Shown here: piece after piece, positions 5,364 to 6,693 of the stretch
How the letters are laid out: every line of letters begins with the position of its first letter
How positions within the stretch are numbered: position 1 is the stretch's first letter
Origin: Pseudomonadota bacterium
GTDB taxonomy: Bacteria; Desulfobacterota; Desulfobulbia; Desulfobulbales; Desulfobulbaceae
NCBI GenBank assembly: GCA_009782165.1
Contig: WQUH01000076.1
Span: 1-6,693, forward strand
Reading direction: 5' to 3'
DNA length: 6,693 bases
The notes under the pieces: model-generated
Seen by the model: the letters and a program-made list of their open reading frames with translations, nothing else
Told to the model about the DNA's origin: nothing
The model's database searches: none
Program-made: the position numbers and the translations under genes

Positions 5364-6628
5364 GAGAGAGCGGCGATGCCTTGGTGCTTCTGCTTGCCGG
5401 CGGCATAGGCAGCCGGCTGAATCTGCTGGTCGGGCACCGGGCCAAACCCGCGGTGCCGTTCGGCGGGATCTACCGGATCATCGACTTCAGTCTGTCCAAC
5501 GTGATGAATTCCGGCCTGACCAGGGTCGGCGTGCTGACGCAGTACAAGCCGCTTTCCCTGATGGCCCATATCGGCGACGGCTCGGTCTGGGATTTCACCG
5601 GCCGGACCCGCGGCATCAAAATTCTGCCGCCCCGGACCGGCGAAAAGGATTCCGACTGGTACAAGGGCACGGCGGACGCCATCCGCCAGAACATCGATTT
5701 CATCCTGGCCAATCCGAGCGAACAGGTGGTGATCCTCTCCGGCGACCATATCTACCGGATGGACTTTGCCGCCATGCTCTCCTATCACCAGTATAAAAAA
5801 GCGGACATCACGATCGGCATGATGGTGGTGCCCAAAAGCGATATCCACCAGTTCGGCGCCGGCATCATCGACAGCGAGAACCGGATTGTCGATTGGGAGG
5901 AAAAACCCAAGGTGCCGAGGACCAATCTGGCCTCCATGGGGATTTACATCTTCGACACCAAATATCTGCTGCAGACGCTGGCGCAGGACCGCCACGAGGT
6001 GGATTTCGGCATGCACATCATCCCGCGGGCCATCCACGAAGACCGGGTGTATGCCTATCCTTTTTACGGCTACTGGCGGGATGTGGGGACCATTCAATCC
6101 TACTGGGAAACCAACATGGAGATTATCCGGGAAAATTCCGGCCTCGAACCGGAAGCCTGGGAGATCCGGCCCAATCCCCAATGGGCGGGGCGCTCCACGG
6201 ACAGGCCGCCGGCCCGGTTCCAGCATGGCTGCGCCGTTGCCTCGTCGTTGATCGCATCGGGATGCGTGATCGAGGGAACCGTGACCAATTCGGTGCTGTC
6301 GCCCGGCGTGCGGGTGCAAAAAGGGGCGACGGTTTCCAATGCGGTTATCTTTGCCGATGGCGTGGTCGAGGAAAACGCGGTGGTCGATCTGGCGATTCTC
6401 GATAAAGGCGTGCGGGTCGGCGCGGGCGCGGTGGTCGGTCATGGCGACAATATGACCCTGGCCAACAGGGATTATCCCAAACACCTGTACACCGGCATCT
6501 CCCTGATCGGCCAGAAGGCGACCATTCCGGCCGGCGCGCAGATCGGCCGCAACTGCATTGTCCGCTTCGGTTTCGACGACGAGTCCTTTGGCGACCGGAA
6601 TATCCTCCCGGATGGCCAGTCGGCCTGA
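5360..6628 (+). CDS. glgC: Glucose-1-phosphate adenylyltransferase (ADP-glucose pyrophosphorylase), canonical catalytic copy
   Basis: A 422-residue enzyme with the expected length and all key GlgC motifs: nucleotide loop LAGGIGSRL (12-20) with R19, AKPAVPFGG (28-36), GTADA (103-107), GDH with catalytic D129 (128-130), WEEKP with the glucose-1-phosphate Lys at 182 (179-183), SMGIYIF (192-198), and YWRDVGT (238-244) with the second metal Asp at 241. The C-terminal beta-helix domain runs from about residue 285 to the end, with hexapeptide-like turns such as GCVIEGTV and GVRVGAGAV. It catalyses the committed step of bacterial glycogen synthesis in the cytoplasm and is normally allosterically controlled by glycolytic intermediates. 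It overlaps the first copy by four bases (ATGA) and has a strong Shine-Dalgarno, so both are made from one transcript. By eye the two share roughly a third of residues, too divergent for a recent duplication. Confidence 0.95.
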   Translation: MRESGDALVLLLAGGIGSRLNLLVGHRAKPAVPFGGIYRIIDFSLSNVMNSGLTRVGVLTQYKPLSLMAHIGDGSVWDFTGRTRGIKILPPRTGEKDSDWYKGTADAIRQNIDFILANPSEQVVILSGDHIYRMDFAAMLSYHQYKKADITIGMMVVPKSDIHQFGAGIIDSENRIVDWEEKPKVPRTNLASMGIYIFDTKYLLQTLAQDRHEVDFGMHIIPRAIHEDRVYAYPFYGYWRDVGTIQSYWETNMEIIRENSGLEPEAWEIRPNPQWAGRSTDRPPARFQHGCAVASSLIASGCVIEGTVTNSVLSPGVRVQKGATVSNAVIFADGVVEENAVVDLAILDKGVRVGAGAVVGHGDNMTLANRDYPKHLYTGISLIGQKATIPAGAQIGRNCIVRFGFDDESFGDRNILPDGQSA

Positions 6629-6693
6629 TCCTGACCACAGGAAGTGCTTGCGCGGTTGCGGTGAAATGAGGTAGTTTCAGCGCGCCGAAAACG
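6629..6693. other. Window end after the glgC pair, no recognisable feature
   Basis: Sixty-five bases follow the second glgC stop. I see no intrinsic terminator (no strong stem followed by T-run) and no start of another gene; the ATG at 6664 runs into a stop after two codons. Confidence 0.6.

Noticed and set aside
5018..6484. Minus-strand open frame of 488 codons opposite the glgC pair
   Set aside because: Antisense shadow spanning both glgC genes, with no recognisable motif.

Overview
This window reads as Gram-negative chromosomal DNA of high GC content with densely packed genes and long spurious antisense ORFs. An LPS-export permease (LptG) implies an outer membrane. A 2-hydroxyacyl-CoA-dehydratase-type activase, a probable D-component-like partner and two tandem GlgC paralogues suggest an anaerobe, most plausibly a deltaproteobacterium in the broad sense (Desulfobacterota: Desulfobulbaceae/Desulfuromonadales type). 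The taxonomic call is inference from family resemblance; no marker gene is present.

Layout. Bases 1-2450 hold a minus-strand operon, in transcription order: lptG (2450-1368), a cysteine-rich 251-residue protein (1368-613) and a BcrA/BadF/HgdC-type ATPase (613 to beyond base 1, so partial). Both junctions are one-base TGATG overlaps, so the three are almost certainly co-transcribed and translationally coupled. Bases 2451-2869 are a 419-base divergent intergenic region with several inverted repeats and a possible minus-strand promoter, but no convincing gene. Bases 2870-3901 encode a plus-strand DHH/DHHA1 phosphoesterase. Bases 3902-4109 are a regulatory-looking gap with two 19-base direct repeats 22 bases apart and candidate -10 boxes. 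Bases 4110-6628 hold two glgC-family genes joined by an ATGA overlap. The last 65 bases show nothing recognisable.

How the genes work together. The second glgC product (5360-6628) keeps all the expected ADP-glucose pyrophosphorylase motifs. The first (4110-5363) has lost the Arg of the nucleotide-binding loop and the second metal-binding Asp, although it keeps the GDH Asp and the EKP Lys. The pair may therefore form a catalytic/regulatory hetero-oligomer for glycogen synthesis, analogous to GlgC/GlgD of Firmicutes or the plant small and large subunits. In the left operon, the ATPase keeps two Cys that align by eye with the [4Fe-4S] ligands of HgdC-type activases. Its neighbour resembles a short HgdB-type D-component. 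This looks like an undescribed ATP-driven Fe-S electron-transfer pair, coupled in expression to an LPS-export gene. The left operon pairing and the degenerate GlgC partner are the two most interesting points here.
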